Positions 30,960 to 40,730 of a stretch of 53,342 nt of DNA are shown in pieces. How positions within the stretch are numbered: position 1 is the stretch's first letter; each line of letters opens with the position of its first letter. The position numbers were made by a program, and so were the translations under genes. Under the pieces are notes generated by a model that was not told where the DNA came from, ran no database searches, and worked only from the letters and a program-made list of their open reading frames with translations. The stretch covers positions 848,362 to 901,703 of the forward strand of contig BFEA01000283.1 in assembly GCA_003427395.1 (NCBI GenBank). The letters run 5' to 3'. Source of the DNA: Chara braunii (Eukaryota; Streptophyta; Charophyceae; Charales; Characeae).

Positions 30960-31802
30960 TTCGAGGCCAGCAATGCAAGGACCAGGTCATTCCACGGACT
31001 GGAGCAGTGGTGAAGAGCGCACCCGCCAGCGGAATCGGTAGAGGATGGGCCCGAGGCTAGTTCTGCCCACGGGGGGGACTGAGATTAAGGGAGAAAAGGG
31101 ACTATCTGCATCGGGGCGGACCGGTTGTTGTTGATGTTAGTCTCGAACGAATCATGGGGGTGATGCGTACATACTCAGCTGATGGGTAAGACACGGGTAA
31201 CAACCTCTGGGTCGCGATGCGGAAGCAGAGAGGGACGCAAGTGACTGTAGGCCAGTACACGTAGTAGGGACGCGTCGTACGACAAGCATGAGAGAGAGAC
31301 TAGACCATGGGGGAGGCAAGCGCAATGTGTGTGCTTGGGATGCTGACGTTAACTTGACTTCAGCGCGCGACAAGACAGAGAGAGTGGACGCACGTGAGGA
31401 CTAAGGCGAGAGAATCGCTACCGCAACCTTCTCGGGCGAGCAGGCAAGAGAGAGGTTTTGGCATGCTCACTATGCAAGGCTCATGTGCGGGGATGTGACA
31501 GAGCTAACTGTCACGCGAAATGGAGAGGGCCAACGGATAATGAGGGCAAGACAGAAAAGCGATACAGTTACGAGAGAGATGTGAGAGACAGTCAAGCGAG
31601 AGAGAGTGAGGACAAGCAGGGCTGATGAGCCCGTGAAGGCCGTCTCATGACAACATCACGAGTGAGGCAATAAGACTAGCAATCAAGAGAGGGAAAGAAG
31701 GAGAGACAACCAGAAAATGTGGGTTGCGATTGATATGGGTTTTACCGCGTGAGTAAGACGATGGGTCAGATTGACAGTGCTTTCCCAGCAGCGTGACACG
31801 GG

Positions 31803-33668
31803 AACGAGAATAGGGGTTGACGTCACCATATTTGCTTGCTGCTGAAACTTGTCAATCTGGTTTCATCACAACGAGTGTTGACGAGAGACTAAGCTAACGG
31901 GTGACAGCATGCGACTAGACCCGTGACAATGTCTTGTGGCTAAAAGATGTCATTTAGCCGCAGGCTTGAGAGTGCTTCTTTTTCCCTGGCTCTGAATTTC
32001 AGTCAGCACCTACGCTTCCATGAGTAGACCTGTGAACCTAGCGACTGTATCATAGAGTTATTTACTCGTTAACTTTTTTTATAGTGGGGACTGATAGTGA
32101 TGTGAAATGTTGTTTGTTTCAATCAAATTAAGTAAGTTGTGGAGTCCATTGGTGTTAACTTCGTCGAGGCATTCTCGTATGAGACTCATTGTTAGAGAAA
32201 CGAGTTGACCTTTGCACAAATTTAGTTTAAGAGAAGAGATTTGGGCTTAAGCATGTGAGTAATTATTGGACCTTATGATGAGATTTTGGGAGAAAGGAAA
32301 CTGATATGGGTGTGAACATGATGCGAGGATAATGTATGACTATGGTAATGAATATTGCTTCTGGATAAACCTGATTAGTTACCTTTTCTTCCACTATTGC
32401 AGATCATTGTAATAGCTAGAGGTGTGGATGATTGATGATATATTGAGAGTGAATGGCTTGTTTGAGGGACAAGCCACACCTAAAACGAGTCAAAAACTGA
32501 TCTACATGACCCTTAAGTCATGATGTCAGTCCGTAATTAGTGCAGATCGCGACGCCCTTACCTACTCTCATTGAGATTGTGTGGTGTACCGTGACCTTAA
32601 GGACCAGTGGTAAAACTGATTATCAGGAATCTTAGATTATTCCGTGTTGCGTACCGTGTAGTTACTTTCACCCTTCTTGTGATGAGGACAACAAAAAGTA
32701 AAAAGGGGGTCAGAACAGAGTTCTTGTTTGTCTTGCAATCGAGATGTTTCCATTTGGTCGTCATTAATGGTAAGGGGCGTGTGCGGTGAGGTCAAACTTC
32801 CATGAAAGAAGGGTAGAGTAAGTTGATGTTTGATGTGATTTAGCCACAGGCTCGAGAGTGCTTCCTTTTCGAGAGAGCTTCCTTTTTCCTGGCTCTGGAT
32901 TTCAGTCAGCACCTACGCATCTTGTTTTTGCCTTCTCAGGCGATGTGATTTCGCGGGCATCATGTAAAAAGGGAAAACGAGAGGGATGATGACGCGGGTC
33001 TTAACGGGCTGAGCGTCGGACTATAGAGCGTGAACTAGGAGAGACATCCTGTTCTGTGCAGAAGTCGTGATCTTCGCCCTTGAAAGTCCATACGAGCATG
33101 TGGTCTGATGAGCCCACGTGTACACATACGTTCGTGCGAAAACACTATCATGTAGGCTCGCAGGGCAGGGAACTGGTCGTATGGGCTTGTTGGTGCTTAT
33201 GTGGCAGCCTGATCTAGTCTGTAAGCCCTTGTATAAGTGTGAACGCGCGCTCTATCTAACTGGCGAAGCAGTCACCTTATCACTCCAGCTTAATTTAGAC
33301 GAGTGATCATTTGCAGTTCTCTTTGAGTACCGAGTCTGAGCGATGAACCGCCGGGGGAGAAGAAAGCAGTTAAGAAAAATCTCTTATTTAATCGCCAAGT
33401 TTTTACGTGATAGTGATTAGTACTAGCTGTGATTAGCGTTCAGGACGTTAACAAGGATCGACACCAGGGAGCGGGGGTAAGTCGAAACGAGGAATTTACC
33501 TAAGTATCGCCTACCCTTACTTCTGATATTGAGCAACCTCAAAGTCTTGAGATGACCAGGCAGAGGCTGTGATGTTTTCTCTAAACTATATCCACAGGCG
33601 CCTTAGCGACTTAGGAGCCTTTTAAGAAACCAGATTGGACTGAGCTGAAGGGTGACTTTGTAAGTACA
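31803..33668. repeat. Non-coding DNA with an 85-bp dispersed direct repeat
   Basis: 31946-32016 and 32832-32920 match closely: both begin GATGT.ATTTAGCC.CAGGCT and end CAGTCAGCACCTACGC. The second copy has an extra 18-bp internal duplication (CGAGAG.GCTTCC). The copies are 886 bp apart. No protein family is recognised in the interval. Confidence 0.65.
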
Positions 33669-34711
33669 TTGGATCTACCCGTAATTGTAATCGAACTTTT
33701 GGCTGAAATATGGAGCTCTTTCGTCAAAATGAAATCTAAAGATATGATTAATCCTACCAGTGTGCACGGAGAATACCCTGTCACTCAAGACCGGAGGCAG
33801 TCACGACTGTTGGCCACCCCTATTGGGCATTGCCTTACAATACACACATACACCTCTGCTCGGAATGGTCAGATGGACTTAGGACTGGAACTATGAAAGC
33901 TGGTTTGGCGCAGGTAGTTAACAACCAAAACAACTGCAACACACTCATAAATAGCTTAGCTACTTGATGTTTGAATTGCAACGAGACTGCCAATACTCTG
34001 AACTCTCACTGGGCATACTGGTTACGGCTACTGAGGGATTGAGCAATGACTCATCACGAGTCATTTCCCTAGGGAGTATGCTCGGGTCGCAGCCAGTGGA
34101 CCATACGGAGTCAGTGTTGCAGTATGGTATAATTTCAAAAACCGACCAGCCGAGAAGAATCAAGAGCAGGCTACATTCAAACCCTCAGCGCTGATTAACT
34201 AACCTAAAGACCAATTGCCAGTCAGACATCAGAAGGAAACCATGAAGTTGGCATTACTCAGATTCAACTACCATATCATTGGGACAGATAAGGCCTGCAG
34301 TTAATATACCAATCTGTCACCCTCATGGGTAAAAACTCGACAAGCCCAGGCGGTGAATGGTCATTTATGAGATTCAGGTGCTCCGAAGTGTGAACTCGAC
34401 ACTTACTCACCAACTCTACTCATCAGTGCAAACCAAACATTTAAGGACAAACGTTTTTATTAAGCCCCGAAAGCCATTTTCGTGAGACTGTTCTGATTGG
34501 ACTACGACATGTCAGACGATCAGAGCAGTTTCAATACTAATACAGAAACGGGGAGATGATTCTTGCAGGCTGATGCTAATGATCTCGTAGCGGAATAAAC
34601 TTTTAAGGGTAAATTCAATATCAGTCCTTGACTGAAAGAACAAACGAAGCACTTTGATCGACTCTAGCGACTTATATCATTGGGAACCATGAAAGATAGT
34701 GAGGTGCCTAG
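33669..34711. other. Unassigned DNA, possible 3' end of a decayed LTR element
   Basis: Short frames only, none recognisable. It ends at a TGTAAAGTGCAGTT (34712) that resembles the putative LTR start at 26307, preceded by GTGAGGTGCCTAG, so it may be the 3' untranslated part of a relative of the Ty3 element at 20-26 kb. Confidence 0.3.
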
Positions 34712-35045
34712 TTGTAAAGTGCAGTTCGGTAAGAGACGAGAAGGAAGGATGAGAAGAGGAGGCATGTCGGGACATGGACTTTCATAAGCAGGTTCTGCGA
34801 GAGCATGCAGTTCGGATAATCAGGGAAGAAAGATACATTGAATACGTATTTTACTTCTGTGGTCGTGACGGTAAGCTGCACAACACAGGCTCATTCCTAG
34901 AAACGGTGAAACAGGCCAAGGCAAGGTTCTGGTCAATGTAGGAAACACCCAGGCTTTCTAGTTACGACTTCCACTAGTATCTCAACTAAAGAAATCGTTT
35001 TTTTGCAATCTACAACCCTTCGAAGTGAACTGTATTTGGTGACTC
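34712..35045 (+). repeat. Candidate LTR fragment (TGTAAAGTGCAGTT start)
   Basis: It starts like the putative LTR at 26307-26320 and is followed, within 600 bp, by gag-like coding debris on the same strand. A TTGGTGACTCTGACTTG near 35036 could be a primer-binding edge but does not match a tRNA 3' end I recognise. Boundaries are tentative. Confidence 0.3.
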
Positions 35046-35299
35046 TGACTTGATTTGAGTTTCGGCACGCAACTATCAGCCTTCAATCAATAGTCATGCA
35101 ACCTTCAATTTTGGCCAGTACTCAGACGTTGTCAACTAGTACGAGGGTCAACATTAATCAAACAGAGCCCTTACCAAAAGGCAAGTCAACTTCAATACCC
35201 ATTTCAACCACATGAGCACGATTCAGTCATTACCAGTTAGTGAATCAGTTTTGGCCAGGCTCAACAAGATTGCCACCAAAGAAGCCTTTCAGTATCGAT

Positions 35300-35548
35300 A
35301 TGTCAGTGCAGTGGGTTTCAGACGAGGAGACCCATGAGCATTTCGATTCGGTCTAGATCACAACAGCCAGGCACCTCAAGGAAAGAGAGAGGGAGTTTGA
35401 TGAGAAAGGTACCAAGCTGATCCGTAGCTTTGGACCTAAGCTCTATGCTGACTATCCCAAAGCTCCGGTACCTTTCACTCTTTTAGACGGCTCTCGTTGG
35501 GGTGACTTGGTGGATCTAGCCAAGAGGTGTACATTTCTCCTGCAGTGA
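35300..35548 (+). pseudogene. Gag-like ORF fragment with one in-frame stop
   Basis: From the ATG at 35300 a coherent frame reads MSVQWVSDEETHEHFDS, then TAG at 35354-35356, then RHLKEREREFDEKGTKLI and a Leu/Pro stretch (KLYADYPKAPVPFTLLDG) to a TGA at 35546-35548. Charged helices and position behind an LTR-like segment suggest a retrotransposon gag remnant; there is no zinc knuckle. A possible continuation in another frame (YEAVTEPSEFPHLRRG) follows the TGA. Confidence 0.35.
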
Positions 35549-36976
35549 TCGACTACGAGGCAGTGACTGAGCCTTCCGAGTTTCCGCATCTCAGGCGAGG
35601 GATTTTCTCACATCCACACCTTCCAACTCTATGGGAGGAGTTTTTGTGCTATGGTTGATTTTTGTATCGTGGGACTTGGATGAAAGTGCTCAGGACTAGC
35701 AGGTTTCAGGTGGCTCTACATACAGAGACCACAGTCTCAGAGAGTACGAAGACATGGCCGAAAGCCCAAGTGACAGACAGTAAAATGAGAGATTGAGTGT
35801 GAGAATCTAGAGGGATGAGTGAGGATTCAAGATTGGTGCTGGCCATGCTCTTTTCCATGAGTACTTTCTGAGACTATTATGAGTTCTCATTCTTTCCTCA
35901 CTTAACATTGTCATTGCTCGAGTCAGTCAGTCTTGCTTCTTGCATTGTCGTTGTTGATGATTGCATTTCTCTGATGATTCTGTCACGGTTCTCAAAATTA
36001 GTAAACTGACAAAAATTGATGCATGCATGACACACCATAATTTTATGATTATTACTTGCAAGATTTTTTGTTGTTCCGAATCAAAATAAAAGATTCCTAA
36101 GACTGGGGACCGGCGAAGACCGCAATTGAAGAGTCTCGCCCGAAGCCGGACGCACACAACAGGAAGGGATTTGCTCTATTTAGTTTATTTTATTTACTAC
36201 AAACGACATCCTAACCCTGCGTGATAGCCTGTTGCCTTTTTGGTCGCCTGAAGAGGCCCAACTGGAAAAGGTGCGACAGCGTGTCGCTCAAGAAGTGAGC
36301 TAGTCGAATTGTGTCGTACCCAGCCTCAGCCCAGCTATAAGTTGTGTTGGGACTGTTGGGCTTGCCTTAGGTACTGGGCCTACTACTGGCCTAAAAACGG
36401 CCTACTTGGTCTGGGTCTCTACCTGGTATCCAGACCCGGCTGCTGATGCAGCGACGCGCCAAAACGCGCCTGGCCTCAAAGTGGCCTCGTCCCTGTGTAC
36501 GTGGCCCAAGGCGCCGCCTTGGGACCTGCAGTCTGAAACGACATCTGAACAGAGCACTGCTAGTACCTGCGGCTTGTAGGGCCACCATGGGCCTCCAGGG
36601 CGCATGGCGCCCGTGTGCAGGCGCAACATATAACCCCCCCCCTCTCCTTACGAAGTCAAGCCGGGTCGAGGGCGAAGCTGACGATCTGAAGGTGGAACCT
36701 GGACGCGAGCGCGACGTAGAGCCGAAGATGCCGGTTTGCCGTGCAACTTGCGTTTGTATTGTGTGAGAACATCCAAAGCTCTTGCTTAAAGTTCTTCACG
36801 GGTTAACCAACGGTTAGCTGTATCAGCCAATATGGGTGCAGTACGCAAAATGTACCAAGTATTCGGCCGGCCTGTTGTCATAGCGTCTCAAGGAGATGAT
36901 GTCGTCGACCTCTTGAAAACCATTTATAGAGGGTGGGTCTTGCAATCATCGGTCGGGAAGTCATCATATTCCGCTG
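35549..36976. other. Unassigned interval; GC-rich part with a TATA-like site
   Basis: 35830-36180 is AT-rich without features. 36340-36770 is GC-rich, with repeated GGCCTAC/GGCCTAAA pieces. A CATATAA followed by a run of nine C at 36630 could be a plus-strand TATA box, but no gene follows on that strand. The Ty3 pol begins on the minus strand at about 37246. Confidence 0.35.
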
Positions 36977-37246
36977 TCATGAAAAAAAAAAACTTGGAGC
37001 AATGAAGGACTGGGTAGATGGGCAAGTGGGCGGACACCTGAATGACAAATGAAGGTCCTTCAGGTGCGTCCCAGCGGGTACCACGATCCGCCAGGGCCCC
37101 AAACATTTTGGGAGGAGCTTGCGAGAGATATCCTGTTTGGGGCTAAATTTTGCGGCGGAGAGCCATACAAGGTCGCGGACGCGGAATGGACAAGGAAGAC
37201 GCTGGCAATTGGTCTGTAGGCTCATGCGTTGTTGCGTCTTTGCCAT
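36977..37246 (-). pseudogene. Ty3 integrase C-terminal piece (chromovirus-like), minus strand
   Basis: The downstream end of the minus-strand pol. It includes VRDLVWLSAAKFS and KCLGPWRIV, the usual GPY/F-type module that follows the integrase core, in a frame different from the core. It then runs into low-complexity residues encoded by an A-run (36979-36990), where the reading ends. I cannot see a chromodomain. Confidence 0.65.
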
Positions 37247-37801
37247 CTAATCGCGTGCTTTGACAAGTAGCTCTTGCATCCGACGCAAGAAAAGATGGTC
37301 GTCGCTCTCGACCACCGGTGGGATGATTGTGTCCGACGGAGAGGTGACCGGTGAGTTGTGCTCGAACTCAAAGGACGACATCCCGATAGCCGGATGAATG
37401 GACGAGTTGTATGCCAACTCGACATCTGACAGCCGCTCAACTGAATCCTTTTGGTCGGGGCAGATGAGAGTGCAAAGGAGAACTTGTATGGTCTGATGCG
37501 CTCTCTCCGTTTGACCATCGGTTTGGCGGTGCCGAGCCGAACTCGGCTTGAAAGATGAGCCCCATCGTTTGATAAGCGCCAACCAAAAATCAGATATGAA
37601 CTGAGTGTCCCGATCGCAGACGATTTCCTTGGGGTAACCCTTGGTTTGAATCCAACCGGCGTAAAGAACCTCGACCAACTCCGGTGTCTTGGTATGATAG
37701 CGGCAAGGCAAAAACATGGCAAACTTGATGAGTCGTTCGACCACCGTAAGAATCTCATCCACACCGGTCTTGTGCTTGGGGAACGGCCCAGTGATGTCCA
37801 C
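37247..37801 (-). pseudogene. Ty3 integrase catalytic core, minus strand
   Basis: The three acidic residues of the DDE core are all present: MDITGPFPKHKTGVDE, IVCDRDTQFISDFW and RQTDGQTERAHQTIQ. LAYNSSIHPAIGMSSFEF follows, as is normal. The core itself is open for 184 codons, but the frame is broken on both sides. The upstream end is separated from the zinc-finger region by about 150 bp of foreign-looking DNA (37804-37955). The motif set resembles plant chromovirus-type Ty3 elements. Confidence 0.85.
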
Positions 37802-37803
37802 GA

Positions 37804-37955
37804 CAATCGCTTCCCTTCATCATAAGCAGTGTGTGTAATCTGACTAAGCGTCTCTCCGAACCGTGCGTGTAAGATTTCCAAGCACACGACTCTCCATCAG
37901 TTTGGCAAGACTACTGACTGTTTCCCTTCCATTTTCATGTACTATGGAAACTCTT
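37804..37955 (-). other. Insertion in Ty3 integrase with a group II intron domain V-like hairpin
   Basis: Between the zinc-binding region and the integrase core the protein alignment expects only about ten residues, yet about 150 bp are present. On the minus strand 37858-37894 begins GAGAGTCGTGTGC, has an internal GGAAATC and ends GCACGGTTCGG. GAGTCGTG can pair with CACGGTTC with one or two non-canonical pairs, as in domain V of group II introns, but the upper helix is poor. An organellar intron fragment is one reading; chance is another. Confidence 0.3.
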
Positions 37956-39195
37956 ATGCCACACTTCGTGCCGGCACACGGACAAAAAAGTTGAAGGCGT
38001 TCCTGAATTTTCTAGGTAGACGCAACTTCGTTGCGCAAGGAGACCGGTAGTGGTCGCAACTTGCTGTATGGACGATGATTGTGGGATTTGCAGCATCGGC
38101 AAACCTCGCATGACTCACAATAGCATGTGGTGTCGCCGAGGAGGCCGGGCCACCAAAATCGCTCGCGAAGTCGGCCAATCGTTCAACTGAATACAAAGTG
38201 TCCGGTGGCGGGAGAATCGTGGAACTTGCCAAGAGCCTCGTAGGCAAGTGGGGATCACTTGGCATGCAAAGAAGGTCCTTTCCTCGTGTGTGGACAAGCA
38301 AGTATCCCTCTTGGATCCGGTAGTGCGATGGCGCTGGATTAGGAGAGGAGCAATTCACATACTTGTCGTGAAACTTGGGGTCGACTTGGTAGCCGCGGAT
38401 GAAGCTGTCCCACAGGTCATCATCGATCTTGACGGTCGAATAGACGGCGTTGCAATGATCCGGACGCCGTGAAAGAGCATCTGCAAAACGGTTTGACTTG
38501 CCCGGGATGTGATTGGGAAAGAGGTTAAACTGGTCAATGAAAGTCATCCAATGGGTGATGGTGTTGTTAACCGTGTCTTGGGTCTTATAAAAGACCAACG
38601 GATTGTTATCTGTCACCCATCGGAATTGACTTCGACGAAGGAGAAAGTGTCGCCACTGCTTGAGTGTGTGGACGAAGGCTAGGAGCTCCTTCTTTAGTGC
38701 ATCGTCGATTGAGTGCAAAACGGGCACCTTCTTGCCGAAATATTCGAGTGGGTGCCAGTCCAAGCCATCATGTTGCTCGAGGACGGCACCAATACCATAG
38801 CTAGATGCATCAGTAGTGACGCGCATCAACAATAGCGGGTCGTAGATGTGCAAGACCTCCACAGATAGTAACACGGCATGGAGGGCAAAAAATGAACCCC
38901 TCACATCCTCATCGAAGTCGAACGGTCGATCCTCGCATTGAAGCTTGGTCAAGTGGGCCGCGATCTTCGAATAAGTTTTGATGAAACGTTGATAATAGCC
39001 GGCAAGGTGAAGAAACGAATAGACATCTGTGGCGTTTCGCAGCCCCGACCACTCTTGGATGACTTGAATCTTGTTCGATAACGGACTGATGCCCTCCGGT
39101 GTGACAAAATGGCCCAAGTATTCCAACTCTTGCCGGACAAATTCGCACTTGTCGCGGTTGGCTTTGTACTTTGCACGACGGAGCGTCTCCAACAC
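37954..39195 (-). pseudogene. pol: Ty3 RT thumb, RNase H and zinc-finger region, minus strand
   Basis: An open frame of 413 codons. RT connection: LEYLGHFVTPEGISPL and LAGYYQRFIKTYSKIA. RNase H: VTTDASSYGIGAVLEQHDG, LLAFVHTLKQWRHFL, WVTDNNPLVFY and PGKSNRFADALSRRPD. The integrase zinc region then appears in another frame (HDSPATGHF, CYCESCEVC, PYSKLRPLPV) between 38100 and 38240, so the last part of this frame is read out of register. The TGA at 39196-39198 upstream stands where an Arg codon is expected. Confidence 0.9.
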
Positions 39196-39474
39196 TCATT
39201 GAACATGCTCAAGGTGATCCTCCAAGGTCCGAATATAGACGAGAATGTCATCCAAGTAGACCAGCACGAGCCGGTCCAACATCGCACGAAACTTGTTGGT
39301 AATCGCCGCTTGAAAGGTTGTCGGGGCATTTGTGAGGCCAAAAGGCATGACCACCCACTCAAAATGCCTGTACCTCATCTTGAACGCGGATTTATAGTGA
39401 TCATTCGGACGTATCGAAATTTGATGATAGCCCGACTTCAAGTCCAACTTGGAAAAGTACTTCACGCTGCCCAA
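39196..39474 (-). pseudogene. Ty3 reverse transcriptase palm (YLDD), minus strand
   Basis: It contains [34 protein letters not shown] and the catalytic LVYLDDILVY. It is separated from the fingers by a TGA at 39475-39477 where family members have Trp, and from the thumb by a TGA where Arg is expected. Without those two stops this would be one frame, so the element is a fairly young fossil. Confidence 0.9.
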
Positions 39475-39840
39475 TCACTCAAGAAGATCATAAATATGAG
39501 GAAAAGCTCCCTCATTCTTAATGGTTTGCGCATTGCGTTTGTGGTAATCGATGATGCACATCCGTAGATCCTTGTTCTTCTTTCGTACAAAGAGAACTGG
39601 CACTCCATATGGGGAACTACTAGGGCGGATCCAACCTTTGTCGAACAAGTCATCGAGTTGTACGTGGAGGACCGCGAGCTCCTCCTCGCTCATGCTATAG
39701 ATGCAAAGTTTCCGCGGCATGGCACCGGCCTCAAGAAAGATCTCATGAGAGATTGGCCGGTTCGACACCATACCGGTAGGTGAGTTGAAGACATCGGCGA
39801 ACTCGTCAAGCAACCGCACCACACGGGGGTCCGAAGACAA
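39475..39840 (-). pseudogene. Ty3 reverse transcriptase fingers, minus strand
   Basis: It reads LLDEFADVFNSPTG, LDDLFDKGWIRPSSSPYG and PVLFVRKKNKDLRMCIIDY, the standard N-terminal part of Ty3 RT (the family has CIDYRxLN; here CIIDYHKRN shows decay). It ends at the TGA at 39475. The upstream end overlaps the protease-region frame, consistent with a frameshift in a single polyprotein. Confidence 0.85.
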
Positions 39841-40273
39841 GTCTGTGGGTGAAAGAGTTGACTACTGTGATGGTTCGTAGGAAACATAGGCGTATCTCGT
39901 CGGACTGCTCGTAAGCATAAGTAGCCAGGGACGACTTGGCCGTCACCACTTGGCACCGGATCGAAGGGTACAGAAGAGGAATGATACACAACACATCGGC
40001 GCCGAAGACATCGCGGATGGTAAGAGTCCGCCGGTGGAAGTTGACCGTGTGATCCGCACTTGCAAGCCAAGGAATTCCCAAAATGATATCGAAGACTGTG
40101 TCCAAAACGTCGAACATTACCGATTGGCATGCATGAGTTGTGAAATATATCGAGACGGCCTCGATGTAGCGGTCGATAAGTTTTGCGTCTTTCCGTTCGC
40201 CAACTTGATCTCCGTCGCGTTTGCCTTCCTGCGCCAATGTCAACCCTTTGCATAAAGGTTTGGCTAATGAAAT
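39806..40273 (-). pseudogene. Ty3 protease C-terminal half, cut by the LTR-like block
   Basis: The remaining part of the aspartic protease includes AISLAKPLCKGLTLAQ and the closing block FDVLDTVFDIILGIPWLAS. The catalytic DSGA segment that should lie just upstream is missing: at 40273/40274 the sequence changes to the LTR-like block shared with 15849. I read this as an insertion of the second LTR element into the protease gene. The displaced 5' half was not found further right in the window. Confidence 0.75.
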
Positions 40274-40718
40274 TGCGATGTCGGTGCAAATACCCTTACA
40301 AGGATATGCACCCTCGTTTTTGCAAGCGACAAAAAACAAGTAAGTTCAGTTTAAAGTTTAAGTATATTGCACGAAGCGCGGCTGTGTCCGGGGTTTACGT
40401 TGGCTGGATTGTTGATTAGAGTAGAGAGTGTGTGGGCACGCAGATCTGAGACGCGAGTGATCCTTTTTTGATTTTGCTGATGATTGAAGAGTCGGCGCGA
40501 CCGCCGACCAGATCCTTACTTTCTGATTAAATTAGGATTAAAAGAATCCTCTCTCGAGATTGGTATGCTTGTCGGTGACTTGTCCGTACGTGCGAAGGAC
40601 GACATCGCCAATAGTGAGGTTTTGAAAGCGTTCTGATGGATATGCGCGTTGCGCAGTATCGGTTTATTTAGATGTCCGTCAGAGTTGGACCCAACCTTGG
40701 GCCTAGTTATATCGGTTA
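40274..40718 (+). repeat. LTR-like block, copy 2 (445 bp)
   Basis: It starts TGTCGGTGCAAATACCC and lacks the 122-bp repeats found in copy 1 (15849-16603). A short palindrome near the left end (GGTGCA at 40283 with TGCACC at 40307) can form a stem. It ends at GGTTA, directly before a primer-binding-like site. The matching 3' LTR is not visible in the window. Confidence 0.6.
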
Positions 40719-40730
40719 TGGTGTCAGAGT
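40719..40730 (+). other. Primer-binding-site-like sequence (initiator Met tRNA type)
   Basis: TGGTGTCAGAGT differs at two of 12 positions from TGGTATCAGAGC, the site complementary to the 3' end of plant initiator Met tRNA used by many LTR elements. It lies immediately after the LTR-like block and on the plus strand, which fits the direction of the leader. Copy 1 has TGGCATTGGGCT at the matching place, which I cannot assign. Confidence 0.5.

Larger units (their letters stand above)
29287..31802. mobile_element. Unclassified 2.5-kb repeat, copy 2 (left module inverted)
   Basis: 29287-30138 is the reverse complement of 13325-14174, while 30187-31802 runs in the same direction as 14204-15846. 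The two copies otherwise agree closely. The joint between modules holds a nested hairpin (30141-30185). The right end diverges from copy 1 after GCGTGACACG, exactly where the LTR-like block interrupts copy 1. A TAA/ATA microsatellite is present at 29570-29595. Confidence 0.75.
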
